A stretch of DNA of 64,000 bases. Source: Phycisphaerales bacterium UBA2396 (GTDB lineage: Bacteria; Planctomycetota; Phycisphaerae; Phycisphaerales; UBA1924). Numbering within the stretch: the stretch's first letter is position 1; each line of letters opens with the position of its first letter. Made by a program: the position numbers and the translations under genes. Shown here piece after piece: positions 26,646 through 36,389 of the stretch. The notes below the pieces were generated by a model. That model saw nothing but the letters and a program-made list of their open reading frames with translations. It did not search any database and had not been told where the DNA came from. The DNA lies in NCBI GenBank assembly GCA_002343325.1, contig DDSG01000029.1, positions 1 through 64,000 on the forward strand, written 5' to 3'.

Positions 26646-27617
26646 CTACGCGGTTGCGGGGCCCGGAGTGGAACCGGCGGTGAGCGCATCGCGGGCGGCG
26701 GCGTAGCGGCGGCGGGTCCCCTCGACGACTTCGGGCGGGAGCAGCGGGCCCGGGGACTGCTTGTTCCAGGACCCGGCATCGACGAGGGTTTCAAGATGTT
26801 CGCGGAGGAACTGCTTGTCGTAGCTGGCCTGCGGGCCGCCGGGGCGATAGGTCTCCCTGGGCCAGAACCGCGAGCTGTCGGGGGTCAGCGCCTCGTCGAT
26901 GAGGATGGGGGTTTGTGAACCCTCGACGAGCCCGAACTCGAACTTCGTGTCGGCGATGATGATGCCGCGTGATTCGGCGTGGGCGGCGGCGGCCTGATAG
27001 ATGGCGAGGCTGAGGCGACGAAGTTCTTCCATCAGGGGCAAGCCCACGAGCGAGGCGGCCCGATCGAAGGTGATGTTCTCATCGTGCTTTCCGGCGTCTT
27101 CCTTGGTGGCGGGGGTGAAGATGGGTTCGGGGAGTTTGTCGCACTGGCGGAGCCCCGGGGGGAGCGACACGCCGCACACAGCCCCGGTGGCACGGTATTC
27201 CTTCCAGCCGGAGCCTTCGAGGTAGCCGCGAACGACGCACTCGATGGGGATGACGCGGCAGCGACGGCCGATCATGATGCGGCCGGCGAGTTGCTCGCGG
27301 GTGGTGCCTCCTGACTTGAAGGCGTGGGCGGGGACTTCGGCGGGATCGGTGGAGAGGAGGTGGGTTTGGCAGATCCCGCGGCGTTCGACGAAGCGCAGCC
27401 AGAAGACGGCCATATCGGTCAGCAGAGCACCCTTGCCGACGATGGGGGTGGGCATGACCACGTCGAAGGCGCTGATGCGGTCGGAGGCGACGATGAGGAG
27501 GCGTGAGCCGCCGTTGGCGTCGGGCAGTTCATAGACGTCCCGGACCTTGCCACGGCGGACAAGCGGGAGATCGAGATCGGTGGAAAGGACGGGGGGTGGG
27601 GAGTGCTGGGCGGGCAT
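26646..27617 (-). CDS. purC: Phosphoribosylaminoimidazole-succinocarboxamide synthase
   Basis: Joins CAIR and aspartate with ATP to give SAICAR, step 8 of purine synthesis. The 323-residue protein is of the eukaryote-like longer type and shows all main blocks: RRGKVRDVYEL, SDRISAFDVVMP, ECVVRGYLEGSGWKEY, KHDENITFD, IADTKFEFG, IDEALTPDSSRFWP. The ATG at 27617 gives the right N-terminus; no good RBS is visible. It lies just upstream of phoU on the same strand (34 bases). Confidence 0.97.
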   Translation of the reverse strand: MPAQHSPPPVLSTDLDLPLVRRGKVRDVYELPDANGGSRLLIVASDRISAFDVVMPTPIVGKGALLTDMAVFWLRFVERRGICQTHLLSTDPAEVPAHAFKSGGTTREQLAGRIMIGRRCRVIPIECVVRGYLEGSGWKEYRATGAVCGVSLPPGLRQCDKLPEPIFTPATKEDAGKHDENITFDRAASLVGLPLMEELRRLSLAIYQAAAAHAESRGIIIADTKFEFGLVEGSQTPILIDEALTPDSSRFWPRETYRPGGPQASYDKQFLREHLETLVDAGSWNKQSPGPLLPPEVVEGTRRRYAAARDALTAGSTPGPATA

Positions 27618-27726
27618 GCCGCAGGGTAGCGGCACCCCCTGCGTGCGGGGAAATGTCCGGGGCAACTTGCGTCGGGGCGTCAGGTGGGGACAATAGAAGC
27701 CCGACCCGGAGCGTTGCCGACCGCCT

Positions 27727-29409
27727 ATGCCGACCTTCATTGTTCTTGACCGGACAGGACAACCCGCGACCGCGGAAGCGGTCGGGTCGATGCACGCGTT
27801 CGGGCCGGATGATCTGCCGGTGCAGTCGGAGATCACGTTCGAGCGTGGGGTGATCGGGGTGAAGCGGTCGGTGCCGGACTCGACGGGGCTGTGCGTTCAG
27901 GTGGAGGTGCCCAGCCCGAGCGGGTCGGGCTCGCTGGGGCGGCTGACGTTGCAGACGGCACTTTTGCCGAATCGGGACGAACCTTACCTGCTCTCGCTGG
28001 AGTTGGCGCGTCGGCAGATCATGCTGTTCCTCAACAAGCTGGAGGAATGGGGGCTGTTCGACTTTGGGCCGGCGGAGATGGTGCTCAGGCAGTTCGAGGC
28101 CGCGCGTCAGCGGTTCACGGCGTCGCTGGTGGCGGCGCACCGGGCGCCCACGGCGGAGCTGGACCCTCGGGCCGAGGCGGATCGGCTGGCGTGGGAGGCG
28201 TTGTCGCTCGCGGTGGACGCGGGCGAGCGGCTGGCCTTGCTCGACGCGGAGAAGCAGTTCCCGGGTCGGCTGACGGGGCAGGGGTATGCCGAGGCGGTCC
28301 GGACGTACACGAAGCTGACGGCGGAGACGCCCGCGCAGGGCGCGGCGATTGCGCTCTCGAGCCACACCGGGGTGGTGCTGCCCGGGCTGGCATCGATGGG
28401 GATCTGCGTCGAGCCGACGCAGTTCGCCGAGCCTTTGCACAAGGCGGTGGCGGCGGCGGCAGACTTTGTCGCGGTGCCCATGCGCTGGTCGGAGATGGAG
28501 CCGGGCGAGGGCAAGTACGCCTTTGGCAACACGGACCGGTGGATCGAGTGGGCGATCCGCAGCGCGAAGCTGCCCGTCGTGGCGGGGCCTCTGCTTGATT
28601 TCCGGGCGGCGTGCCTGCCCGAGTGGCTTTTCATCTGGGAGAACGACTACGAGACGCTGCGCGACCTGGTGGTCGAGCACCTGCAGCAGGTGGTGACGCG
28701 GTATCGCCGGACGGTCTCGCGGTGGACGGTGGCCTCGGGGCTGCACGTCAACAGCGACTTCAACCTGTCGGTGGATCAGATCATCGACCTGACGCGGGTG
28801 GCGACGGCGGTGGTGCGGAAGCTGCACCCGCAGGGGCGGATTCAGCTCGCAATCGACGAACCTTGGGGCGAGTATCACGCCGCGCGGAAGCGGTCGATCC
28901 CGCCGCTGCTGTACGCGGACGCGTTGATGCAGGTGGGCGTGAACGTTGACGCACTGGGCGTCCGGGTGGCGATGGGGCAGGGCGCCTCGGGGCGGACCAC
29001 GCGCGACCTGATGAGCCTGTCGTCGATGCTGGACCGGTACGCCCAGTTCAATCGCCCGCTGGCGATCACGGCGGTGGGCGTCCCGAGCACGGCGAGCTCG
29101 GCCGAGCCGGACGCCGAGAGTGATCGGCCGGTGCACGGTGGGAGCTGGCGTGCGGGGTGGAGCGAGGCGGGCCAGGCGGACTGGACGAGCCAGGCGCTGG
29201 GGATCATGCTGGCCAAGCCTTATGTGCAGTCGGTGTGCTGGCAGCAATTGGCGGATCCGGCGGGGTCGGGGTACGCGGAGATGCCCGGGGGCGGGCTGGT
29301 GAACGCGGGCGGGCAGCCCAAGCCCGTGCTGGAGCGTTGGATGCAGGCTCGAGCCGCGATGCGGGCCGGGCGTGCGCCGGCGGGCATTCCGAACTTTGGC
29401 GCGTTCTAG
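27727..29409 (+). CDS. GH10-like TIM-barrel protein lacking the catalytic glutamates
   Basis: A 560-residue protein. Residues about 1-200 form an unfamiliar N-terminal domain; from about 235 the chain follows the xylanase GH10 pattern: ADFVAVPMRWSEMEPGEGKYAFGNTD, then a WL motif (PEWLFIW) after PVVAGPLLDFRA. At the position of the acid/base motif WDVVNE this protein has WTVASG (333-338), and at the nucleophile motif ITELD it has ITAVG (447-451). Both Glu residues are therefore replaced. It has no signal peptide. It may bind a carbohydrate or act as a scaffold; the reading frame is otherwise intact. It is not a normal xylanase. Confidence 0.85.
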   Translation: MPTFIVLDRTGQPATAEAVGSMHAFGPDDLPVQSEITFERGVIGVKRSVPDSTGLCVQVEVPSPSGSGSLGRLTLQTALLPNRDEPYLLSLELARRQIMLFLNKLEEWGLFDFGPAEMVLRQFEAARQRFTASLVAAHRAPTAELDPRAEADRLAWEALSLAVDAGERLALLDAEKQFPGRLTGQGYAEAVRTYTKLTAETPAQGAAIALSSHTGVVLPGLASMGICVEPTQFAEPLHKAVAAAADFVAVPMRWSEMEPGEGKYAFGNTDRWIEWAIRSAKLPVVAGPLLDFRAACLPEWLFIWENDYETLRDLVVEHLQQVVTRYRRTVSRWTVASGLHVNSDFNLSVDQIIDLTRVATAVVRKLHPQGRIQLAIDEPWGEYHAARKRSIPPLLYADALMQVGVNVDALGVRVAMGQGASGRTTRDLMSLSSMLDRYAQFNRPLAITAVGVPSTASSAEPDAESDRPVHGGSWRAGWSEAGQADWTSQALGIMLAKPYVQSVCWQQLADPAGSGYAEMPGGGLVNAGGQPKPVLERWMQARAAMRAGRAPAGIPNFGAF

Positions 29410-29432
29410 GTCGTGCGGTACACTGAGCGGCC

Positions 29433-29918
29433 GTGACGCAGACCACTTCAACCGAGCCCTTGTCACTCGCCAAGCCCGCGACGCGCGGCAGCGAAGCGAC
29501 GTCGTGGACGCACGGGCCCGCGCGATGGTTGGCGGCGGGCTTTCTGCTCGGATCCTCGTCGGTCGGACTGGTGTGGTCGCTCTCGAGCGGACGCGTCGCG
29601 CCACCCGCGTTGGAAGTGGCCGAGGAGATGGATCCGGGTGCCGGATCCGTCGCCGGGCCCGAGGCCGCCCGGAGCGACCAAAGCAAGAGCACACGCGAGG
29701 ACGCGGGCGCGGCGGGCGGAGGGTTGATCGATCTGAACGCGGCGGGCGTGGCGGAGCTCGACCTGTTGCCGGGCGTGGGCGAGGCGACCGCGCGGGCGAT
29801 CATCGAGCATCGCACGAAGCACGGGCGGTTCCGGAGCATCGAGGAACTCGATCGGGTTCCCGGGATCGGCCCGGCGAAACTCGCGCGGATCAGGCCTTTG
29901 GTCACCGTCGGGCCGTAA
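29433..29918 (+). CDS. comEA: ComEA-like DNA-binding protein
   Basis: A 161-residue protein with one N-terminal transmembrane helix (about residues 30-50), an acidic Ala/Gly/Ser linker and a C-terminal tandem helix-hairpin-helix domain: IDLNAAGVAELDLLPGVGE and ELDRVPGIGPAKLARI. In naturally transformable bacteria, ComEA binds incoming double-stranded DNA on the outer face of the membrane. Starts at GTG. It lies 23 bases after the GH10-like gene; the other com genes are not here. Confidence 0.9.
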   Translation: MTQTTSTEPLSLAKPATRGSEATSWTHGPARWLAAGFLLGSSSVGLVWSLSSGRVAPPALEVAEEMDPGAGSVAGPEAARSDQSKSTREDAGAAGGGLIDLNAAGVAELDLLPGVGEATARAIIEHRTKHGRFRSIEELDRVPGIGPAKLARIRPLVTVGP

Positions 29919-29926
29919 AGGCGACG

Positions 29927-30472
29927 TTACCTCCTTCGCGTCAGGACGAACGCTGGATCGTGGGCTGCGTCGGACTTGCCCTCGCGGTTGAGGTGCTTCC
30001 AGAAGTAGGTGACCTCGTTATCGTTCTTGAACTCAACGACGACGCTGCCCATGTAGCCCTCGTGCGTGGGGAGGAAGTTGGTGATGCTGTCGGGCCCGAA
30101 TTCGACGCGGTTGCCCTGAGCGCTGGTTGCGCGCATGCGCGGCTGGTTGCCGATGGCGCAGTAGTGGGTCATGACCAGGCTTTGCCCGTCCATGTGGTAC
30201 ATGTTCGTCATTTCGTGGGGCGTTCCGGGGAACATGACCTCGCGGACGGCAAACCCGGCGGACGTCACCTTGAAGACGGCGGCGAGCTGAGGGACGCCCT
30301 TCTCGTCGGGCATGGTCCACTCGCCTTCGAGTGCTTTGAAGCGGTCGAGCAATTGGGCCTGCTGTTCCGGGGTCGCGGGTTGGACGGGCTTGGGTCCTGC
30401 GCCCGAGCAGCCGGCGAGCCATGCTGTTGCGGTGATCGTGATGAGCAGTAGGACCGTTCGTTCGGACATCAT
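29927..30472 (-). CDS. Putative lipoprotein of DUF1579-like type
   Basis: A 181-residue protein whose signal peptide ends in LAGC (residues about 19-22), so a lipoprotein. The mature region is beta-rich and resembles DUF1579-type proteins, lipocalin-like barrels of unknown role (a LEGEWTM motif near residue 50 is typical). It ends 8 bases from the convergent comEA-like gene. Two adjacent Met codons are possible starts. Function unknown. Confidence 0.78.
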   Translation of the reverse strand: MMSERTVLLLITITATAWLAGCSGAGPKPVQPATPEQQAQLLDRFKALEGEWTMPDEKGVPQLAAVFKVTSAGFAVREVMFPGTPHEMTNMYHMDGQSLVMTHYCAIGNQPRMRATSAQGNRVEFGPDSITNFLPTHEGYMGSVVVEFKNDNEVTYFWKHLNREGKSDAAHDPAFVLTRRR

Positions 30473-30637
30473 GCTGCGTCTCCTGAGTGATGCGGGCAGG
30501 ATACTGGACGCACGAGGGCGGCATGGGCGATATCGTGGGGAGGAACACTGGGACGACGGACCGGGCGGGCGTGCCGCGCGGCCGAGGATGTACGCGCGGG
30601 CCCGAGCTACCCCGGGCTTTCCCGGGCATCACGATCG

Positions 30638-33600
30638 ATGAAGACGCCGCTCGACATGCTGAGGGAGTTGCCGGGGGTGCGGGCCCTTGCACGCGCGGCC
30701 GGGGAGGGCATGCGGTCGGTCGCTCGCGGGTCGGCGGGCTCGGCGACACACCTGATCGCCGGGGCGATGGCTCGTGAGACGGGACGGCCGGTGCTGCTGG
30801 TGGTGGCCCACCTCGACGAGGCCGACGAGGCGGTGGACGAACTTCTTTCGGCGGGGATCGGGGCCCAAAGGCTGCCCGCGCTCGAAGGTCTTCCCGGCGA
30901 GTCGGCGGGCGCGTTGGACCTGTTCGCCGAGCGGCTGGTGTGCGTGCGCACGGCAACCCAGGGCCCGATGCCGGAGGTTCTGGTCACGCCCGTGCAGGCG
31001 TTGATGCAGGCGGTGCCCACGCCCACGTCGGTGCCGACGCTCTCGCGAACACTCGCGGCCGGGCGAGATGCCCCGATGTCGGACCTGGTGCGGTGGCTGG
31101 AGCACGCGGGGTATCAGCGGCGGGAGGTGATCGAAGAGATCGGGGAGTTCGCCGTTCGGGGCGGGATCCTGGACATCTTCCCCCCCACCGGCGGCGCGGG
31201 GGGCAAGGGCGTCCCGGTGCGCCTCGACTTCTTCGGGGACACACTCGAGAAGATCACCGAGATCGATCTGGACACGATGGGATCGGACCGATCGCTGCCG
31301 TCGATCGACCTGGTCGCGGCGGATCCAAGGGCGGTGCAGAGCGAGGCGGGCGTTCTGTTCCCGAGCCTGCTGCCCAAGGGTGTGGTGGTCGTTCTGAGTG
31401 AGCTGGCCGAGATCGTCGAGCAGGCGCGGGGGTACTTCGAACGGGCGACCGACGATCGCGGGCTGTTCGGCCCGCCCGCGGTGCTGGCATCGCTTCAGAA
31501 GCACGCTCACGCGCTGGTGGAGATCAACCGGTTCTCGGCCGGGTCGGCCCAGGCGGACGCGCTGGTCGAGCTTCCCGCGAGGCCTGTGCAGCCTTTCAGC
31601 AAGGAACTTGCCGAGGCGATTCAAGAGCTGGTTTCGCTCGGGCAGGACGGGCGGGTCGTCGTCTGTTGTCAGAACGAGGGAGAGCACCAGCGATTCGGCG
31701 AGTTGCTGGCGCAGCACGCGACGGAGCCGACCGTCCGCCCGGAGGCGCTCATCGCCTACGTGCACGAAGGGTTCGGCTGGGGGATCGAGAACGATCGGAC
31801 GCTGTGGATCATCCCGTATCACGAGCTGCTGAACCGGTTCACGGTTCGGCGTCGTGGGGGGAGGATCTCCGCGGGGCGGGCGATGGACACGTTCCTCGAT
31901 CTGTCGATCGGGGATCACGTGGTGCACGCCGACCACGGGATCGCGCTGCTGAGCGGGCTGGCGCTGATGAAGCCGCGCGACCTTCCCTCGACGGGCGGCA
32001 AGCCAAGGAAGGAACAGGACGAGCAGGAGTACCTGGTTCTTGAGTTCGCCGGCAAGAGCAAGCTCTATGTGCCCGCGACGCAGATCGATCTGATCCAGAA
32101 GTACGTCGGCGGATTCCACGGCAAACCCCCACTGTCGACTCTTGGAGGAACGCGGTGGCAATCGCAGAAGGACCGGGTCGGGGAATCCGTGCGCGATCTG
32201 GCGGGCGAACTTCTGCGCGTGCGGGCGACGCGCGAGCACATGCCCGGCGTCGCGTACCCGCCCGACACGCCGTGGCAGGCGGAGTTCGAGGAGGAGTTTC
32301 CCTACGAGGAGACGGAGGACCAGCTCGCCGCGCTCGCCGCGATCAAGGCCGACATGGGCAAGAGCAAGCCCATGGATCGGCTTGTCTGCGGCGACGTTGG
32401 ATTCGGGAAGACGGAAGTGGCGATCCGGGCGGCGTTCAAGGCGGCGGAGTTCGGCAAGCAGGTCGCCGTGCTCGTGCCGACCACGGTGCTCGCCGAGCAG
32501 CACGAGCGGACGTTCCGCTCTCGCTTCGCGGGGTACCCCTTCCGCGTCGAATCGCTCTCGCGGTTCAAGGAGCCCAGAGAGGTCCGCGAGATCGTGGAGG
32601 CGACGCGGAAAGGGCAGGTCGACGTGCTCATCGGGACGCACCGGGTGCTCTCCGAGGACGTGCGTTTCAGCGACCTGGGGCTCGTGATCGTGGACGAGGA
32701 GCAGCGGTTCGGGGTCGAGCACAAGGAGCGGCTGCTCCGCCTGAGGCTGACCGCGGACGTGCTGACGCTTTCCGCGACGCCCATCCCCCGCACGCTGCAC
32801 ATGGCGCTATTGGGGATCCGCGACATCAGCAACCTCACGACGGCACCGGTCGATCGACGCGCGATCGTGACGGAGGTGCTGCCTTACAACGAGCGGCGGA
32901 TCCAGCAGGCGATCCGCCGAGAACTCGCGCGCGAGGGGCAGGTCTTCTTCGTCCACAACCGGGTCCACAACATCCGAGAGGTCGCCGACAAAGTGCGCTC
33001 GCTCGCGCCCGAGGCCCGGGTGGTCTTCGGGCACGGGCAGATGGACGGCGTAGAACTCGAGAAGGTCATGCTGAGCTTCATCCGCGGCGAGGCGGACATT
33101 CTCGTCTCGACAACGATCATCGAGAGCGGGATCGACATCCCCAGCGCCAACACAATGATCATCGCGGACGCGGACCGGTTCGGGCTCGCGGAGCTTCACC
33201 AGTTGCGAGGGCGGGTTGGGCGTTCGAAGCACCGGGCGTACTGCTACCTGCTTCTGCCCGAGGACCGCCCACTGACCGAGCCGGCGAAGAAGCGGCTGCA
33301 GGCGATCGAGCAGTACTCGATGCTGGGCGCGGGGTTCAAGATCGCGATGCGCGACCTGGAGATCCGCGGCGCGGGGAACATCCTGGGGCCCGAGCAGAGC
33401 GGGCACATCGCGGCGGTCGGGTACGAGATGTACTGCCAGTTGCTCGATGCCGCCGTGCGAGACCTGCGCAACGAGGCGCCGCCGACCGTCGCCAGCCGGA
33501 CGAGCATCGAAATCGGCATCTCCGGCACGATCCCCAAGGCGTACATCCCCAGCGACCAGCGACGCCTTGAGGCCTACCGGCGCCTGGCGACAGCCATGTC

Positions 33601-33952
33601 GAAGGAAGCGCTCGACAAGGTCCGCAGCGATCTCGCCGATGCGTACGGCGACCCGCCCAAGCCCACCGTTCGGCTCTTCCTGCTCGCGGAACTGCGGGCG
33701 GCGTGCGCGCAGCTCGCGGTCAAGTCCGTCAGCATCCGCGACAAGGACGTGGTCTTCCTGACGACCAACGCCAAACCCCTGGCCGAGAAGCTCGCGGCGG
33801 TGCCGTCGGGGCAATCCAAGGCGATCGAGGCCCGCGTCTCGATCCTGCCGAGCCAGACCTCCGACAAGGTCGCCGAGGTCTATTTTCGCCCGCCCGAGAA
33901 GTACCTTGAGCCCGAGACGCTGCTGGGCGTGCTGCGCAAGCGGCTGCTCTAA
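30638..33952 (+). CDS. mfd: Transcription-repair coupling factor
   Basis: ATP-dependent translocase that removes stalled RNA polymerase at lesions and recruits UvrA; 1104 residues. Domains in order: UvrB-like N-terminal part (to about 340), a CarD-like RNA-polymerase interaction domain beginning DLSIGDHVVHADHGIALL (about 420-500), a RecG-like helicase core with Walker A GDVGFGKTE (about 584-592) and the DEEQRF box (about 686), the C-terminal helicase half with ESGIDIPSANT and QLRGRVGRS, and a TRCF C-terminal domain. Complete; the start at 30638 is the first ATG after the divergent lipoprotein. Confidence 0.98.
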   Translation: MKTPLDMLRELPGVRALARAAGEGMRSVARGSAGSATHLIAGAMARETGRPVLLVVAHLDEADEAVDELLSAGIGAQRLPALEGLPGESAGALDLFAERLVCVRTATQGPMPEVLVTPVQALMQAVPTPTSVPTLSRTLAAGRDAPMSDLVRWLEHAGYQRREVIEEIGEFAVRGGILDIFPPTGGAGGKGVPVRLDFFGDTLEKITEIDLDTMGSDRSLPSIDLVAADPRAVQSEAGVLFPSLLPKGVVVVLSELAEIVEQARGYFERATDDRGLFGPPAVLASLQKHAHALVEINRFSAGSAQADALVELPARPVQPFSKELAEAIQELVSLGQDGRVVVCCQNEGEHQRFGELLAQHATEPTVRPEALIAYVHEGFGWGIENDRTLWIIPYHELLNRFTVRRRGGRISAGRAMDTFLDLSIGDHVVHADHGIALLSGLALMKPRDLPSTGGKPRKEQDEQEYLVLEFAGKSKLYVPATQIDLIQKYVGGFHGKPPLSTLGGTRWQSQKDRVGESVRDLAGELLRVRATREHMPGVAYPPDTPWQAEFEEEFPYEETEDQLAALAAIKADMGKSKPMDRLVCGDVGFGKTEVAIRAAFKAAEFGKQVAVLVPTTVLAEQHERTFRSRFAGYPFRVESLSRFKEPREVREIVEATRKGQVDVLIGTHRVLSEDVRFSDLGLVIVDEEQRFGVEHKERLLRLRLTADVLTLSATPIPRTLHMALLGIRDISNLTTAPVDRRAIVTEVLPYNERRIQQAIRRELAREGQVFFVHNRVHNIREVADKVRSLAPEARVVFGHGQMDGVELEKVMLSFIRGEADILVSTTIIESGIDIPSANTMIIADADRFGLAELHQLRGRVGRSKHRAYCYLLLPEDRPLTEPAKKRLQAIEQYSMLGAGFKIAMRDLEIRGAGNILGPEQSGHIAAVGYEMYCQLLDAAVRDLRNEAPPTVASRTSIEIGISGTIPKAYIPSDQRRLEAYRRLATAMSKEALDKVRSDLADAYGDPPKPTVRLFLLAELRAACAQLAVKSVSIRDKDVVFLTTNAKPLAEKLAAVPSGQSKAIEARVSILPSQTSDKVAEVYFRPPEKYLEPETLLGVLRKRLL

Positions 33953-33963
33953 GGTCGCGAGGA

Positions 33964-34914
33964 TCACTCGCCGGGCGATTCGTCCATCGCCCGCACCACA
34001 AGCCCCGCCCACAGCTCCCGCGGCACGTGCTGCGCGTCGATCCATAGGCTCGCGGGCGTGCGCTTCAGACGGCGTAGCCAGGTGCGCTGGTTCTTGCCGA
34101 ATCGGCGCGTTTCGATCTTGATCGCTTCGACCGCCTCGTCAAGAGTGCAGCGTCCTTCGAGGTGATCGACGATCTGCTTGTACCCGAGCGCTTCGCGTGC
34201 CTGGGTTCCGAGCCGTCCGGCGGCGTGCAGCGACCGCACCTCGCCGACCAGGCCTTGCTCGATCATCGTTCGCACGCGGGCGTTGATCCGCCGGTTGATC
34301 TCCTCGATCCCCCACTCCAGCCCGACGAGCACCGCGTCACGGCGGACACGATCCTCGCGGTCCCACTGGGCCTGATGCTCGGAGATCGCCCGTCCGGTCA
34401 GCCGGTACACCTCGATCGCCCGGATCGTCCGACGCTCGTCGTTGGGGTGGATTCTCCGGGCGGCCGCGGGATCGATCCGCTCCAGCTCGGCACGCAGGCC
34501 GGGCAGCCCCACACCGCGCAACTCGTCGCGGAGGGCTTCGTCCGCCCCCGGGCCGTCGAACATCCCTTCGAGAAGAGACTTGATGTAGAGGTGAGTCCCG
34601 CCGACGACGATGGGCACGACGCCCTGAGCGCGGAGGGAGTCGATGAGGCGGTTGGCCTCCGCGAGCCAGTCATGGACGGTAAACGGCGGGCCCGCGGGAT
34701 CGCAGATGTCGATCAGGTGGTGCACGTTCCCGCCGCGTTCCTCGGGGGTGGGTTTGGCGGAGCCGATATCCATCCCACGGAAGATATGGACCGAATCCGC
34801 CGAGATGATCTCGGCGTGGCGTCCGGCGGCGGCGAGCACGCGAGCAACCTCGACCGCCAGCGCGCTCTTGCCGCCGGCAGTGGGCCCCACGATGATCGGG
34901 AATCTGGACGTCAT
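33964..34914 (-). CDS. miaA: tRNA dimethylallyltransferase
   Basis: Transfers a dimethylallyl group to A37 of tRNAs that read codons starting with U. The 316-residue protein has the P-loop GPTAGGKS (9-16), the catalytic-site DSVHIFRGMDIGSAKPT segment (Asp followed by the usual YRGMDIGTAK motif, here FRGMDIGSAK), the substrate-binding VGGTHLYIKSLLEG block and the C-terminal region GYKQIVDHLEG plus TRRFGKNQRTWLRR. The start at 34914 matches other family members; the in-frame extension lacks support. It is convergent with mfd. Confidence 0.97.
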   Translation of the reverse strand: MTSRFPIIVGPTAGGKSALAVEVARVLAAAGRHAEIISADSVHIFRGMDIGSAKPTPEERGGNVHHLIDICDPAGPPFTVHDWLAEANRLIDSLRAQGVVPIVVGGTHLYIKSLLEGMFDGPGADEALRDELRGVGLPGLRAELERIDPAAARRIHPNDERRTIRAIEVYRLTGRAISEHQAQWDREDRVRRDAVLVGLEWGIEEINRRINARVRTMIEQGLVGEVRSLHAAGRLGTQAREALGYKQIVDHLEGRCTLDEAVEAIKIETRRFGKNQRTWLRRLKRTPASLWIDAQHVPRELWAGLVVRAMDESPGE

Positions 34915-34948
34915 GCCGGGGAACAGTACCCCGCGATAGACTGCCCGC

Positions 34949-36376
34949 GTGCCCCCCGAGAACTTCGCGGCCATCTTCGCGGCGTCCTATCTCCTCGTCG
35001 AGCTGGTCGCGCTCCTGCTGGCGATGGACGCGGTGATGAAAGGCCGCACGCCCCAGGGCACGGTGGCGTGGGTGGCCGGGCTGCTGGCGTTCGCCCCGAT
35101 CACGATCCCGATGTACATCGTTTTCGGATCGCGGCGCTTCGCGGGGTATGTCAAGGCACGTCGGCGTGGCGTGTCGGCGCTGAACCGCCTGGCGAACCGG
35201 TACGCCGAGCAGCTCACGCCGTATCGCGTCGCGCTGGGTCCCAAGGCGACGGAACAAGGCCAGGACGCGCTGTTCCTGCCGGTGGTTCGTGGGAACACGG
35301 TGAATCTGCTGATGAACGGCGAGGCGACCTTTGACACGATTTTCGCCGCCATCGCCCACGCAACGCGCTCCGTCGCGGTGCAGTTCTATATCGTGCGGGA
35401 CGACGGGCTGGGCGGGCGGCTCAAGGCGGCGATGATCGACGCCGCCCGACGAGGCGTTCACGTCTACTTCCTGTACGACGGGCTGGGGTCGGCATCGCTG
35501 GGCCGCCGGTACGTGCAGGACCTGCGCGACGCCGGGGTGCACGCGCAGGAGTTCAGACCGAGCCGGGCGCCGCGGCTCCGCGTTCAGCTCAACTTCCGCA
35601 ATCACCGCAAGATCGTCATCGTCGACGGGCAGACCGCCTTCGTCGGCGGGCACAACGTCGGCGATGAGTATCTGGGCAAGAACCCCACGTTCGGTCCTTG
35701 GCGCGACACGCACATGAGCATCGAAGGGCCGGCGGCACGATCGGTGCAGCTCTCGTTCGTCGAGGACTGGTACTGCTGCACTCGCAAGCTGCCCGACCTC
35801 TGCTGGCCCGACCCGGTCTCGACGCCAGACGATGCCCGTGTCGGCATTCTCGCGACGGGGCCCGCCGACGAGGTGGAAGGATGTCTGCTCGCCTTTGTCC
35901 ATCTGATCCACGCGGCCCGGACACGCCTCTGGATCGCGACGCCTTACTTTGTTCCGGACCCGGCGATCGTGGCCGCGATCCAGGCCGCCGCTCTGCGCGG
36001 GGTTGACGTGGCGCTGCTGATCCCCGCGCGGGGCGACAACCGTCTGGTCGATCTTGCCGCCCGAGCCTACCTCGAGGATTTGTTCCCGCTGGGGATCCGT
36101 ATCCACGAGCACATCAACGGGTTCATGCACCAGAAGGTCATGCTCAGCGACGACACCGCCGTGGTCGGAACCGCCAACCTCGACAACCGGTCCATGCGGA
36201 TCAACTTTGAGATCTCCGCCGTGACCGATCACCCGCCCTTCGCCAGGGCGGTCGAGGCGATGCTCGCCGGGGACTTCGCCGGCTCGCGCCGGATCAACGC
36301 GGACCGTTTCGCCAAGCGGGCGTTCCACGTGCGCCTGGCAAGCCGGCTCGCGAGCCTCGCCTCCCCGGTGCTCTGA
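34949..36376 (+). CDS. cls: Cardiolipin synthase-like phospholipase D
   Basis: Joins phosphatidylglycerol molecules to make cardiolipin at the inner membrane. The 475-residue protein has the usual two N-terminal transmembrane helices (about residues 10-30 and 40-58), then two PLD domains with HKD motifs: HRKIVIVDG (His219) and HQKVMLSDD (His394). Starts at GTG, divergent from miaA with 34 bases between. Related PLD enzymes exist, but the two-TM plus two-HKD layout is that of bacterial cardiolipin synthases. Confidence 0.93.
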   Translation: MPPENFAAIFAASYLLVELVALLLAMDAVMKGRTPQGTVAWVAGLLAFAPITIPMYIVFGSRRFAGYVKARRRGVSALNRLANRYAEQLTPYRVALGPKATEQGQDALFLPVVRGNTVNLLMNGEATFDTIFAAIAHATRSVAVQFYIVRDDGLGGRLKAAMIDAARRGVHVYFLYDGLGSASLGRRYVQDLRDAGVHAQEFRPSRAPRLRVQLNFRNHRKIVIVDGQTAFVGGHNVGDEYLGKNPTFGPWRDTHMSIEGPAARSVQLSFVEDWYCCTRKLPDLCWPDPVSTPDDARVGILATGPADEVEGCLLAFVHLIHAARTRLWIATPYFVPDPAIVAAIQAAALRGVDVALLIPARGDNRLVDLAARAYLEDLFPLGIRIHEHINGFMHQKVMLSDDTAVVGTANLDNRSMRINFEISAVTDHPPFARAVEAMLAGDFAGSRRINADRFAKRAFHVRLASRLASLASPVL

Positions 36377-36389
36377 CGTACGATCCCGC

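Noticed and set aside
30473..30637. Small gene between the DUF1579-like lipoprotein and mfd
   Set aside because: Frames here are short, Arg/Gly-rich and lack RBS; more likely the promoter region of the divergent pair.
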